A program made the position numbers and the translations under genes. From Rhinopomastus cyanomelas (lineage: Eukaryota; Chordata; Aves; Bucerotiformes; Rhinopomastidae): a stretch of DNA of 64,000 nt. The stretch covers positions 62,001-126,000 of the forward strand of contig VXBP01005585.1 of assembly GCA_013400115.1 (NCBI GenBank). Reading direction: 5' to 3'. A model generated the notes under the pieces. That model was not told the origin of the DNA, did not search any database, and saw only the letters and a list, made by a program, of their open reading frames with translations. Each line of letters opens with the position of its first letter. The stretch's first letter is position 1. Shown here piece by piece: positions 23,381 to 34,800 of the stretch.

Positions 23381-25785
23381 CTGGAGAAGTTGTCGAGTCC
23401 AGATTTCTAGGGAAGCTGTGAACCTTCATGTTACCGGAAGGACGCCAGTTCCTCAAACTGCTGCTGGGAGCCCAGTGAGCCGTCTGTTGGAGTGTTTCCT
23501 GGAACTCATTCCTCTTCTGTGGTGTGGTGTTCCTGACCCATTACAGCTCTCCTTGTGCCCAATTTGTAAGTCAGGGAATGTACCTTGGAACCAGCAGCTG
23601 CCTTCAGTTCCTGGAAGCAAAGTGAAGCAGCAGGTGTTTTGGCAGAGAGCCAAATGCCCCTGGTCAAGTTGTGCCGTGGTCTTGTCTGAGCCCCTTCTCT
23701 CCTCCTCTTTGTGCTGTTGCTGTTCCACAGGAGGAAGACAGACTGAGTGCTTGGTGTAGCTGTAGCAGGTAAAGTCTCTGAACTGGGAATGCCTGAGACA
23801 GGCTCTGCAGGAGCAGACTCTTGATGAGGTGACCCTATATCCAACCCTGAGCCCAAGATTAGGACAGGTATGGACAGCTGTTGGCTACAGTGGCCACGCT
23901 GAGCCACCCACCTCCCGCTTCACCCTGTGCCTGGAACCACAGTAGGAGCAACTCGTGCTGTATAGTGTGAAGACAGACTGGGTTGGTGGAAGCAGAATTT
24001 TTTTATCTACAGTAACAGAGGAGGAAAATTGAGCCCTTGGAGCCTGAAATGTTGTTGGGTGAGCTCAGACTGTTACAGATTTAAAAGGGATGTGTGATAC
24101 TGGGTTTATTTTTATCCCCAGTCCCTGCTTTACCTGCTGCGTGACCCCCTCCCTGCTGCTGCAATGCAGCAGACATTATGACAACCACGAGGAATGAAAT
24201 CAGAAATGTAAAAGGAGGGTGCGGCTGCCTCAGAATCAGCTGTGAAGAGGGAGAGGAAAAGCAGGATCCCTCGTTAATCCATGACTTCATTCCCTAACGG
24301 GCGCAAGGCTTCACCCAAATTTTGGCCTGCTCCCCTAGCCATGCTGGGGACGAGCAGCAAAACAACCACATCTTGCCAAATCCATCAGCATCAAAGCCTT
24401 CAGCTTCATTTCAATTAAGGAAGAGGGGGAAGAAGCTGCTTTCCTGCCCCACACCCAAGACTCTGGAAAACTTGAGATAACCTGCTCTGGGCTGACAGCA
24501 GTGAGGAAAGTCCCTGCGAGGCTGAAATAGAAGTGGTGAAGGAAAATATTTTGTAAGTAGATAAAGAGGCCCAGTGAGGTAATTTTTTTAATGATGATTT
24601 TTTGGGACAGGGTGTGAGATTTTGGTCACCTTTGTCAAACACAAATGGGAAAAAAGACAAATCCCCTTGGGTTCTGTTTCTTGGAGCAGGACAAGAGGGC
24701 AGTTTGGTCTCTACCCTACCCCATCCTCACCCTCCCTCTGGGCTGCCTGAGGAGCATGGGCTGGTTTATACATCGTTTGTGGTAAAGTGCATGTTGCTGT
24801 CTCCTCAAGGGCCACGTCAGGAGCAACACAGGGTCTGAGGAGATTTTTCCATTTTTCTAAGCGATAACTAAAAAATAAGCTCAGTGCTGGATTTACAAAC
24901 TTCCAGAAGAAATGAAGCCTGAAGACTGCACTAGGGCTCAACTACCCAGGAGCGGTTGGAGCGCCTAGAGTGAATTTCCAGAGCTGCCTGTGAAGAAACA
25001 GCAAAGCCATTTCCGTTATTCATCAGCTTCCAGTTTTCATTGAGCTTGGAGGGTCTCCTGGCACAGTTGCCACTGGAAAAGGCTTATGGGTGGGTTCTCA
25101 CTCCATCCTGCTTGTTTTTGCAGCAGCTCTGCTCTAATGAGGCTCTGCAGCACTGGAGCAGAGTTCAGCTCTTGGCCCATGTCACTTGTTGCAGCATCTT
25201 GTCCCTGTGTCCTTGTCTAAAAGCATCATTTCACACTGGCACAAAGAAAGTCCTTCCTCTTGGAAGGTGGGAATGGTGCAACCTTCTCTTGGGCTGATTC
25301 TGCATGCCAGACTGTGCTTGGCTGGTGGAGGCAGCACTGGGCAGGGACCAGACTGGGTAGCCCCAGCTCCACATGTGGTAGCTGCCTCTGCCAGCAATCA
25401 TTGGCCACCAGTCTTCCCCATTGGGTTGCTGCTCCTAAAAATTAAGGGGATGGGTTGTTTCTCCTGTGTCATTAGCAGCAGTAACCGCTGACCATCAGGT
25501 TTCAGGGGCAGAGCCTCCTGCCAACAATGTTCAGTGATTCACTGTTCTCTCCTCCAGAGGATCTGAAATGACCCTGTAAAGATGAGCAGAATCTTCTGCC
25601 AATATCCACACAGAAGATTCAGACTCAGTATCTCAGAAACATCTCCCAGCAGAGAAGCAGGTCCAAGCCTCCATGAAAGAGAGAGAAATCCAATGCTTTG
25701 GAGGCTGGAATTAGGACTCCTGTGTCCCCCCATCACAGTTAAAAAAAAACCCAACCCCACTGAACTAAGTTATAAATAGACCACT
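23381..25785. other. Spacer between convergent FBXO34 and ATG14
   Basis: About 2.4 kb between the last FBXO34 poly(A) signal and the ATG14 poly(A) signal on the other strand. No exon, tRNA or clear CR1 copy is recognised. Short open frames on both strands look like chance. Confidence 0.5.
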
Positions 25786-25804
25786 TAAAAATACTGTTGA
25801 AAGA

Positions 25805-25810
25805 TTTATT
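25805..25810 (-). terminator. AATAAA poly(A) signal, ATG14
   Basis: Read on the minus strand, ACTGCAATAAATCTTTC. It is the last canonical hexamer before the spacer and faces the FBXO34 poly(A) cluster 2.4 kb away. Confidence 0.6.
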
Positions 25811-26179
25811 GCAGTAATACAATAAAATATAGAAAAACAAAAACCAACAAAACCCTAAACTCAAACCCTTTGTGTTCATTTACATCTAGTCCAGAAGTTG
25901 CAGAGAGAGGCTCTGATGTCTTATAGGTGACCCTTGGGTGTCCCAGCCGAGACCCTTCCCAGGCCTCTGATTTTGGGCTCTCACAGTCAGGTTCTTCTGT
26001 GGCTCCTTGGCTTGGCCACCCCAGAGCACCGGGCATGGCCTCGACTGGAATCCCTGCGTTCATGCGACATAGAAGCCATTTGTAAACTCTCATTACAGAC
26101 CTTCCTGCCCTCCCTCCTTCTCTCCCTGCCCCCAAAGAACAACCTGGAAAAGGAATCCAGGCGATTGCACTCAAGATTT

Positions 26180-26215
26180 GGACACACACATGCACGCATA
26201 CACGCACGCACACAA
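26180..26215. repeat. CA/CG-rich simple repeat in ATG14 3'UTR
   Basis: Alternating purine-pyrimidine tract (CACACACATGCACGCATACA and onward), able in principle to adopt Z-DNA. Confidence 0.7.
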
Positions 26216-26604
26216 CTCTTCCATAGCTACCCATGTGCAAAACACTTTAAACAAAAAAACCCCCATAAAACCAAAACCAAACCTCATCCCACTCTGCATT
26301 CTGTTAGGGAAAAAGCCCTGTCCTGCTGTGTTTGAAGACCCTCACTGTGCACTTTCCCCCTAGGATGTGGCTGCAAATAAATACTGTGGAAAGCAGGATG
26401 GGGATAAACTATATGGCTTAAAAAGGGGAGATTTCATCTTTTTATGTTGCATTTTCTTTCCCTAAGTTCAGAAATGACTGACAGTTAGCAAAGGGGAATC
26501 GTGGCCTGTCCCTTAGGGGTTGGAAGTAGCACAGAGGCAGCGCTGAAAGAGTGACTGAAACGTACATTAAGAACTAACGAACACACTCAAGGAGAGATTT
26601 ATAT

Positions 26605-26615
26605 GGGGGGGGGGG
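26605..26615. repeat. G11 homopolymer
   Basis: Eleven G in a row on the plus strand, C11 in the ATG14 transcript. Its length may be misassembled. Confidence 0.85.
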
Positions 26616-28537
26616 TTCCAGTGCAAAATCAACTGGGGACCAGAAGGGGCTGTGTGATGCTGAGCGCCCCATATACAGTACTTGGTGGGTGTGTGCTGGT
26701 TGCTGGGGACTTCGAGGGATCAGATTGTGGCAGTGAGTTAAGTGCTGGGAGTTGAGCTGTGATCAAACCCTCCCCTCCTCAGAGGGAGCAGTGCTCACTG
26801 CTGGAGGCTTACTGGGGAGCATCAGCCCTGCTCAAGCCGGAGGACTCTTGGCTGAGCTCTTAAGACCAACAGCTTGGTTTTCACCAAAAGAAGGGGAGGA
26901 CCAAGGGTGTCTTCAGCTAACGAGGTGAAGATTTTAAGTGTCTTTGGTTTAAAAAAAAAAAAAGATGAATTAAAATAAATGACCCCAGCAGCCCCTCCTC
27001 AAGGCCAAAGAGAAAAAGCTGCTGGGAGGCGTTAGGAGACGATGTTCCCCTGGCATGGAGTATGTGGAGTTCCCTGGGGTACATGGGCAGCAGTCCCAAA
27101 TCTCTTTCACCACCCTGTGGTGGAGACAGGAGGCAGCACCAGCCATCTGGGAGAGGAAGAGGGCAAACCCATCACCCAGCACAACACGAGGCTGTAAGCT
27201 GGGACGACCCCAGGACGGGTTTCCAACCCACAGGACACTGCCCACGGTGAGGATGTAGCTTGTGCATCGCTCCCTACAGCCTCCCCACGCCCCCGGCTAT
27301 GAGCAGCAGAAACATTCCCCTCTGGGAGGGGCAGGAGGATGCTGTGACATTGGGTTCCCCCGTGGAGAAGTACAATGACCCAGCTCTGTACAACGTAAAC
27401 CATACAACAAGCAAACCCATCTTTAAGGGATTCATGCTGTGAGGAGGAGGAGGAGGGAAGGAGGGAGGAGCCCTCGTTATGAACACATCCTTCACTATCG
27501 AACCTCCTCTGGTTTTACAAGCCAGCTGTGCTGGGAGTATTTCTGCAGTGAAATGAAATCCACTGCTTGGCCTTCAGTAAACAGGGAAAGGAAAACACTA
27601 GGGAACTGCCCCCCTATAAAGAGAGAACGGACTAAGGATGGGGATGGGTGTAGGGTGGAGACCCTGTGGCTCCACTAAACCAGCTCAGAATGAGGTTTCC
27701 CGCTATTACAAAGTGGCAACATGGTGTCGTAACCGATGGGAGATTATTGCAACAACGCAATCCCGTGTCAGCATCCAGCGTGGGCGTAGCTGAGAGAAGG
27801 TCCAGCATTTCTTTGGTGTGTGAGATAGAGGAGAGGGCCCGTGTGCTGTCAGCAGTGCAATGCCAAACTTCAACACTACCTACCCGTGGAAGCAGCGTGA
27901 AACGAGCCAGTTTCCTACGGCAAAAACTGGGTCCAATCTAAAAGAAGAGCAACTTGCTGCATGAATTCCTGTCCATGCTGATTCTTTGTATTAAAAAATA
28001 TGGCAACAGAGATTAGAAAACATGTTAAAAATGCATCAGTTTCATGTTCCTGAATGAAAAAAATTTAGAAAGAACGCGGTTCTGCAGTCGGCAAGACAGG
28101 ATTGAAAACACACACTAACGGAAAAAAACCCTGTAAGGAGTTAAGAAAAACGTGGAAGTGCAGTTGCACCGCTGTCCGGACTGCACACAGAGCAGCCTTC
28201 ACACGGTCCTCAGCCTGATCCCAACATTCCCAATATCTGCTTCTTCAGCAGAAAGTAGAGTTGGAGGCTGCTGGGTCCTTTTTGTTTTGATACTCAAGAA
28301 CCAAGACACAAAGTGCTGTCCCCAGAATCCGTCAGAACATCGCTTGTTAATTTACAAAAGAGTACGATCACAGTCACCTTGGGTAAATAAAAAGGGCTTT
28401 TTCTCAGGTTTACAAAAGGAAAGTCTGACCTTTTCTTTGTTCCAGGCACTACTTAACCCAATACGTAAGGTTTACTACCAGCTCTTGTCAGAGAGAGGTT
28501 TCCTTCCACAAATCCTGTGATGCTCTTCCCATCAGTG

Positions 28538-28844
28538 TTAGCGCTGCCCGGTGTAGGCCTTCAGCCACGAAGTCACCGAGGCAGCAGCAGACGAGATCAT
28601 CCCCCCTGCGCTGCTGCTGGCGATGGGCTGAGACACCTGCGTGCTCTGGCTTTGCAGCATCTCCACTTGCTGTGAGGGGATGTCGCAGAACCGCGGGCTT
28701 GGCAGATTCTCCCAGTCTGTCCCTAGGTCTGTCTCTTCGTCACTGACATGATCGTCCCCACTCTCATCTGATTCACCAGTGGCACTGGGATCCACAAACT
28801 CCATGGAGTCTTCAAGATCAGCGCTGATTTCGAAAGGCCCAGAC
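28538..28844 (-). CDS. ATG14: ATG14 coding exon 10, LIR and BATS tail
   Basis: 307 nt to the TAA stop, residues 391-492. It holds the acidic stretch [16 protein letters not shown], the LC3-interacting WENL at 435-438, and the C-terminal amphipathic helix region ([18 protein letters not shown]), which senses curved PI3P-bearing membranes in the family. The acceptor is TGTCCACAG|GTCTGG. Confidence 0.96.
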
Positions 28845-31800
28845 CTGTGGACACAGACACAAAGCCATCAGCTGGGTTGGTGCCATATGGGGAAGGGCCT
28901 GTCGCCAGAGTACCCTGCCCAGTCACACGCAGACACAGTACATCCCCTCCGTGTTTATCAGCAGGCAGAGGGGAACTCACTGGCCACAGAGAAAACGGTA
29001 CGATAATACTGGTGAAATGAGAACAGTTGGCTAAGGAAGTGACAGCTGGGTTCCAGCCCATGGAGCAGGAACAGCCCCAGAGCTGCTCTGCCTTGGCAGT
29101 GCGTAATGAAACACACACAAATTATTGACAATAACTCACAGCTCCACTGATGGAGATCTCGGCATGATGAGGAACAGCTTTTACCTTTAACCCCAAGCCC
29201 TGCAGCTCTGCCAGCGAGAAGGCGGCTATAGTTTGAAGAACTGCGTTGGTAAAACCCACCAGTGGAGACTTCCCATAGCGACACTTTGCTCTGAGCAGCA
29301 TTCAAGACTTTTTACTAATGAGGCTGGTCCAACACTGGCACAGGTTGCCTAGAAAGGCTGTGGAGTCTCCACTGGAGACACTCAAACCCACACCAGCCAC
29401 AGGTCCTGTGAACTTGTTCTAGCCGGCTGTAGTTGTGATGGGGCCACGGGCTGGGTCTCCTCAGGTCCTGCCCAAAACCACCTGCGTGGACTCCGAGTTC
29501 CCTGCTGCCACTGCCTGGTGGGAGGAGCAATTGCATCCTGCCTCGTCCTGCTGCTTTGCACTGCATCGCGGGCAGCCAAAACCTGACACAGCTCTGCTGA
29601 GTCAAAAGCAGGCAGGAGGCTATGAGGCAACTCCAGGCCTCAACATCTAAAGAAAAACAAAAGAGAGCTGGTTCTGCAAACTCTGTAGACAGCTGGGAAA
29701 TTACAGGTAAAGCCTCTATCATAATCCAGGAAGCAATGGGAGCCGCTGTCTTCTGGCAAAGCATTTTGCTTAACAAGGCAACATTAAGAAGAGAGTCATC
29801 AGGTTTAAGGCCAGAAGGGACTATTAGATCATCCTGAGTGACCTCGTCTATAATGAAGGCCATTAGGTTCCCCCTGTCCTGAGCCCAGGAACTTCTGCCA
29901 TTCCAGAAACTCATCCAGCCCTGAGAGGATAACATACATAAACAGAATCTCCTCCTTCATCCTCATGGATGCAGGCGCCTCATTTCAACCCAGCTCAGAC
30001 TCTCTGCTTCCACTGGTGTCTGCAAAGCCAAGCAGCAGCCTTCATCTTCTCTCCATGAAGGCATGGAAATCAAGTCAACTCTCAATGTCACCTCTAGAGA
30101 GTTTTATACAGACCTCTCACTGTCAAGCAGTTTCTCTCCCTCTCTCCTGTAATCTTTTACTCCATGGACCCAGCTCATGTCTGTAGAGCTCTAACATCTG
30201 CACAGTGCTGCAAGACCCACGGTGGCACCTGGACCTTCTGCATCAGCAGCTTTGCAGGACGTGGGATTTCCTGTGTGGTATTTCATCTGCTTGTTTCCAG
30301 GCAAGAGGTTTGCAGCAATGATCTGAGCTACATCACAAAGGTTTGGGGTCCCCATGTTGTCGGGCTGAACCAGTAGGGATTTTTACCCTGAGAACGTAAG
30401 GTAAAGCCTTCAGTTCCTCTGAGTGGCAGTCCAGGATTTTCAACAGAGGCAGATCTGCAATCTGAGCAAAGCGGGGAAAGCGGCTTGCAGAACATGACTG
30501 TGCTGAAGGGAGAATCCGGCACTAGTCAGATTAAACAAACATTTGCAGACTGTCTCAGGCACTGGTGACTTGGGACTGGATTACCCCAACGGGGAATCAA
30601 TGCTGTTGGCTCTCTTCTATTTAAGGTCTAAAAAAATAGGAGGCAAGATGACGAAAACCCAGGGTTTGCAGCCTGCAGGAACTGATGTTCTCTCCATCAT
30701 GCACCGAGTTAACAGAAAAGTTTGTCTCTAATCTTATTTTACATATAAATCAGTTATTATTTGAAGTGTGAACTGGTTGAGGGTGTTCATTGGCTGGGAG
30801 GACTCTGGGAAAGGTTTACTTAGTGTTTAGTTTAGGGTTTCTATTGCTGGATGATCTTTACATGTTGACAAAATGTGGTAAGGGTCATGTCTGGAGTATA
30901 TGGGTAGAATGTATTTGGAGTGTGATGTCCATGGAGGGAAGGAGTTCTTGCTCCTGGGTATAGGGCAGAAAGTCCACAAAGAGCTAGAGAGCCTCAAGCT
31001 CCAGCAGATGCACAGCACACACTTCTCTGAAATCTCATTTCCCACTCAAGACCCTCCTTTTTTCATCCTCTCATCTGCTCCTTGTAACTGCTCTAATTTC
31101 TGATGAGCTGAGGACCGAATACAGAAGGATTTCCCTCACAAGGCAAATGCGTACGTTCAGAGGGGATTCACTGAGCTATGGGTGAGCAGAGATACTGCTT
31201 TTCTTACCTGCCCAAATTCTCAGTGTCTGGGCTGACCAGGTACATGAGGTTCCTGAGCGTGTGCAGTGGGTGCAGCAGATCTAAATTCACATGCTGCCGT
31301 AGGGAAGGTAAGAAAAAGACCAGATCAGTTACTGAAGGAAAGCCACAGGTACAGAAAACCTGTTTCAAGAATCCAAAGGTGCATTTCCCCTACCTGCGAG
31401 AAGCAAAGGTGAAGGATGTTAGCATTCAGCTTCTTTACTGCCTGTGTGAACCTGTGTCTGCTGAGGTTCTCTCCGCAGAATTCGCTGTTGAAACACCACA
31501 CACACACAGATTTATAAATATATAAATCAAAATGCACCTACTGGAGGTATCAGCACTCTGTGTTCTGGCTTCCCAACAAAGCCTAGAGTAAATATCACTT
31601 GCTGCAAGCTCGTTCAGATTGTGGAGCCAGTTTTAGAGGGCACAGGAGATTCATTTTTCACCCAGCAGGACTGTAAGCTTGTTTCATCAACAAGCACTAC
31701 TTGCACTGGTCTCACCAGTCTATACAGGGCAGCAGCCACTACCTGAACCACTTAAAAGAATCTCAACAACATCTTTGAGATCCCTGAAGACTGACCAGGC

Positions 31801-34800
31801 CTCCAGCTCACTCGGTACTTCTGTACAGATCCCATGGGTTCCACATAGACCTTAAAAACCCAACAGCACTTGCTACCACAGTGAGGTTTATGCAACATAC
31901 CACCAGGAGTCCGGCAGGCAGGTATGTTCTCCCCTTCTTAGAAGGAGCAGCTGAGGGAACTGGGCCTGTTTAGTCTGGAGAAAAGGAGTTTGAGGGAAGA
32001 CCTTACTGCTTTTTACAACTACCTCAAAGGAGGGTGTAGAGAGGTGAAAGTTGGTCTCCCAAGTCACTAGCAATAGAACAAAAGAAAATGGCCTCAGGTT
32101 GTGCCAGGCAAGGTTTAGATTGGACATCAGGAAAAATTCCTTCTCCAACAGCAGTCATGGGTTGGAACAGGCTGCCCAGTGAGGGAGTGGAGTCACCATC
32201 CCTGGAGGGGTGCAAAGAATGTGTAGACGTGGCCCTGGGGGCCAGGGTCTAGTGGGCAGGGTGAGGTTGGGCTGACAGCTGGACTTGCTGACATTGTAGA
32301 TCTCTTCCTACCTTAACAATTCTATGATTTCATCCCTTAAATCAAACTGGTTGATGATTCACCCCTTTGGACAGTTGCATTAACTTGCCTGTTGCAGAGC
32401 TTCTTGGGAAGATTCACATCAAGTATGAGAGACAAAGTGTTGACGAACTGAGTTGCATAGCAGAGAGCAGCACTGATGGTGTGAGCAGGGTTATTATGCT
32501 CCATATCTAGAAGAAAGGGAAATGCTGTCAAAGTCTGGTTGCAGACGAAGCTGCAATGGGCATGTTAACATGTTACTCAAGTCTGCGTGGGGAAATGTCA
32601 TTTGTAAGTACTGGGAACAGCCTGAATCCAGATATCATTTACAGTGAAATCTGTCAGGAGTTGGTAGAAAATAGCAATTCTTGGAATTCCTCATCAAATG
32701 ACGACATGTGAGCCCTGTCAAAACTGAATAATTAACTACATCTCTTGCTGTGCTGAGTCCCAGGGAGAGCTTCTTGCACAAGCGGATTTTGGTGGACTAA
32801 TCCCTAACACTGGAATTTACTCCTGACTTGGGTTTGTCTGGGTGAGAACAAAGACACCCAGCTACTGCTCCTTGGTGCCTTCTGCTGGCATCCAAGGCTG
32901 CAAGTCCTACAGCCTCGGGAGCATCCCAGATGCTTGCTCAGACCTTGCTTCTTACCTGGTCCTTGTGTAGTCTTCTTCTCTTCCACCCAGTTGTAATAGG
33001 CCGAATAGTCTCCATTATTTGGAAGGGTTATCCAAGGGCCTGTGATACTGATGCTGGTGTCCCCATTATGATCATCACACACCCATCTCCCCGAGAGATA
33101 GGTGGTTCTCCTGGCTTCCGCAAGCTTGCTCACAGTGCTAGAGGTCATGGCATTGTCACTCTCTGAAGAAACATCGGCAGGGTCTCTGCAGAACCCAAAC
33201 AGCAACAGTGTGTTTTAAAAACAGAGAGGCATGTGGCAGGTTCTTAGCTGGATTTCAGAGAGCATAATGCTTGTAGGAACAACACTCCTGCAAAGCTCCT
33301 TACTCCCCTCGGGGCTTCCTTCTGGGACTTCTGATTATCTATTTTAAGAAAGTTTACCACTGGACGTAGATCTTAGTGGAGAGATCCACTTTCTTTACAA
33401 CTACCTAAAAGGAGGTTGTGTTTGTCTCTTCTCCAAAATTACTAACAATAGGATGACAGGAAATGGCCTCAAGTTGTGTCAGGGGAGGTTCAGATTGGAT
33501 ATTAGGAAGAAGTTCTTTCCAGAGAGAGTGGTTGGGCACTGGCACAGGCTGCCCAGGGAGTTGGTGGAGTCACCATCCCTGGAGCTGTTTAAAAACCGAA
33601 TAGCTAAAGCATTTGAGGCCATGGTCTAGGGGTTAGGGAGATGTTGGGATGAGGGCTGGACTTGATGATCCTGTAGGTCCCTTCCAGCCATGATGATTCT
33701 GTGATTCTTCTGTTCTCAAACTCTACCTTTGGGCCAGATGCATTTCATTTCAGGAAACACCCCTTCACCTTGTAGGAAGCCAGAGCATGTAGCTTAGACC
33801 TTGACAACTCCTTTCTAGGTGTCGGAAGCTAAGGAAGATAAGCCCAAAAGGATAAACCTCCTGTACCTCATGTTTGTCTTTACTTCTTCAATGGGGAAGA
33901 TGACTGATGTTAGCTCCAAGATGTGTGTCCGACGAAGATTTGCCAGGTGCTCATACTGGATTTTCAAGTCAAAGGTTTTTTTCTCTACCATGTCTCTCAG
34001 CTTGCGGTTGAGCCTCTGGATCTTCTCTTTCTTCTCCTGACGCCGCTGAGCCCTGCGATAGTGTTTCTGGTTCTCCTCTTTAATTCTCAGAAGCCCCTCT
34101 GTGTCTGTGAAAACATCAGCAGATGTTAACTTCAAAAGAGGAGCTGTGAGGTCCTTGTGGAAAGCTCGAGCAAAGGATTCATATTTGTAGAAAACTACTC
34201 TGCACTTCTGAGACCCACCTGCAGTACTGCATCCAGTTCTGGAGTACCCAACATAAGGAGGACACAGAGCTCTTGAAACAGGTTCAGAGGAGAGCAACTC
34301 AAACAATCAGAGGGCTGGAGCACCTCTCCTATTGAGGCTGGACATGAGGAACAAATTCTTTCCTGTGAGGGTGCTGAGATGCTGGAACAGGTTGCTCAAG
34401 GAAGTTGTGGCTGCCCCATCCCTGGAAATGTTGAAGGCCAGGTTGGATGGGGCCCTTAGTAACCTGCTCTGGTGATGGTGTCCCTGCCTCTGCAGAGGGG
34501 TTGGAACTAGATAATCCTTAAGGTCCCTTCCAACCCTGGCCATTCTGTGAAGGTCTGTGGCAGCTTAAAACACAAAACCTTGCTTCACTATTAACGTTCT
34601 CAGCAGTACAACTTCTTAGTCTTTGCTGAAGGATCTTCAAAGAGCCTGAAATTAGGACTACTCTTTACCTACCCATCTTTATCTTTACCCAGCCATTTCT
34701 GGATCAGGAGCAGAAAAGCCAAGATCTCTGTTTCATTAACCTTCTGAGTAACCACCACGACAGAATTAGCTGGACTGCACACATCTGTGTCGTGCTGGCC

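Larger units (their letters stand above)
25786..28537 (-). other. ATG14: ATG14 3'UTR
   Basis: This runs on the minus strand from the ATG14 stop to a canonical AATAAA at 25805-25810, about 2.7 kb and uninterrupted by splice-like junctions or CR1. It contains an 11-base G run (26605-26615), an alternating CA/CG tract (26180-26215) and a purine-rich A tract (26950-26965). Its length suggests room for post-transcriptional control, but no specific site is claimed. Confidence 0.65.

Noticed and set aside
29315..29935. 206-codon frame on the minus strand in ATG14 intron 9
   Set aside because: Covers two CR1-type fragments and unique intron; no family resemblance or splice support.
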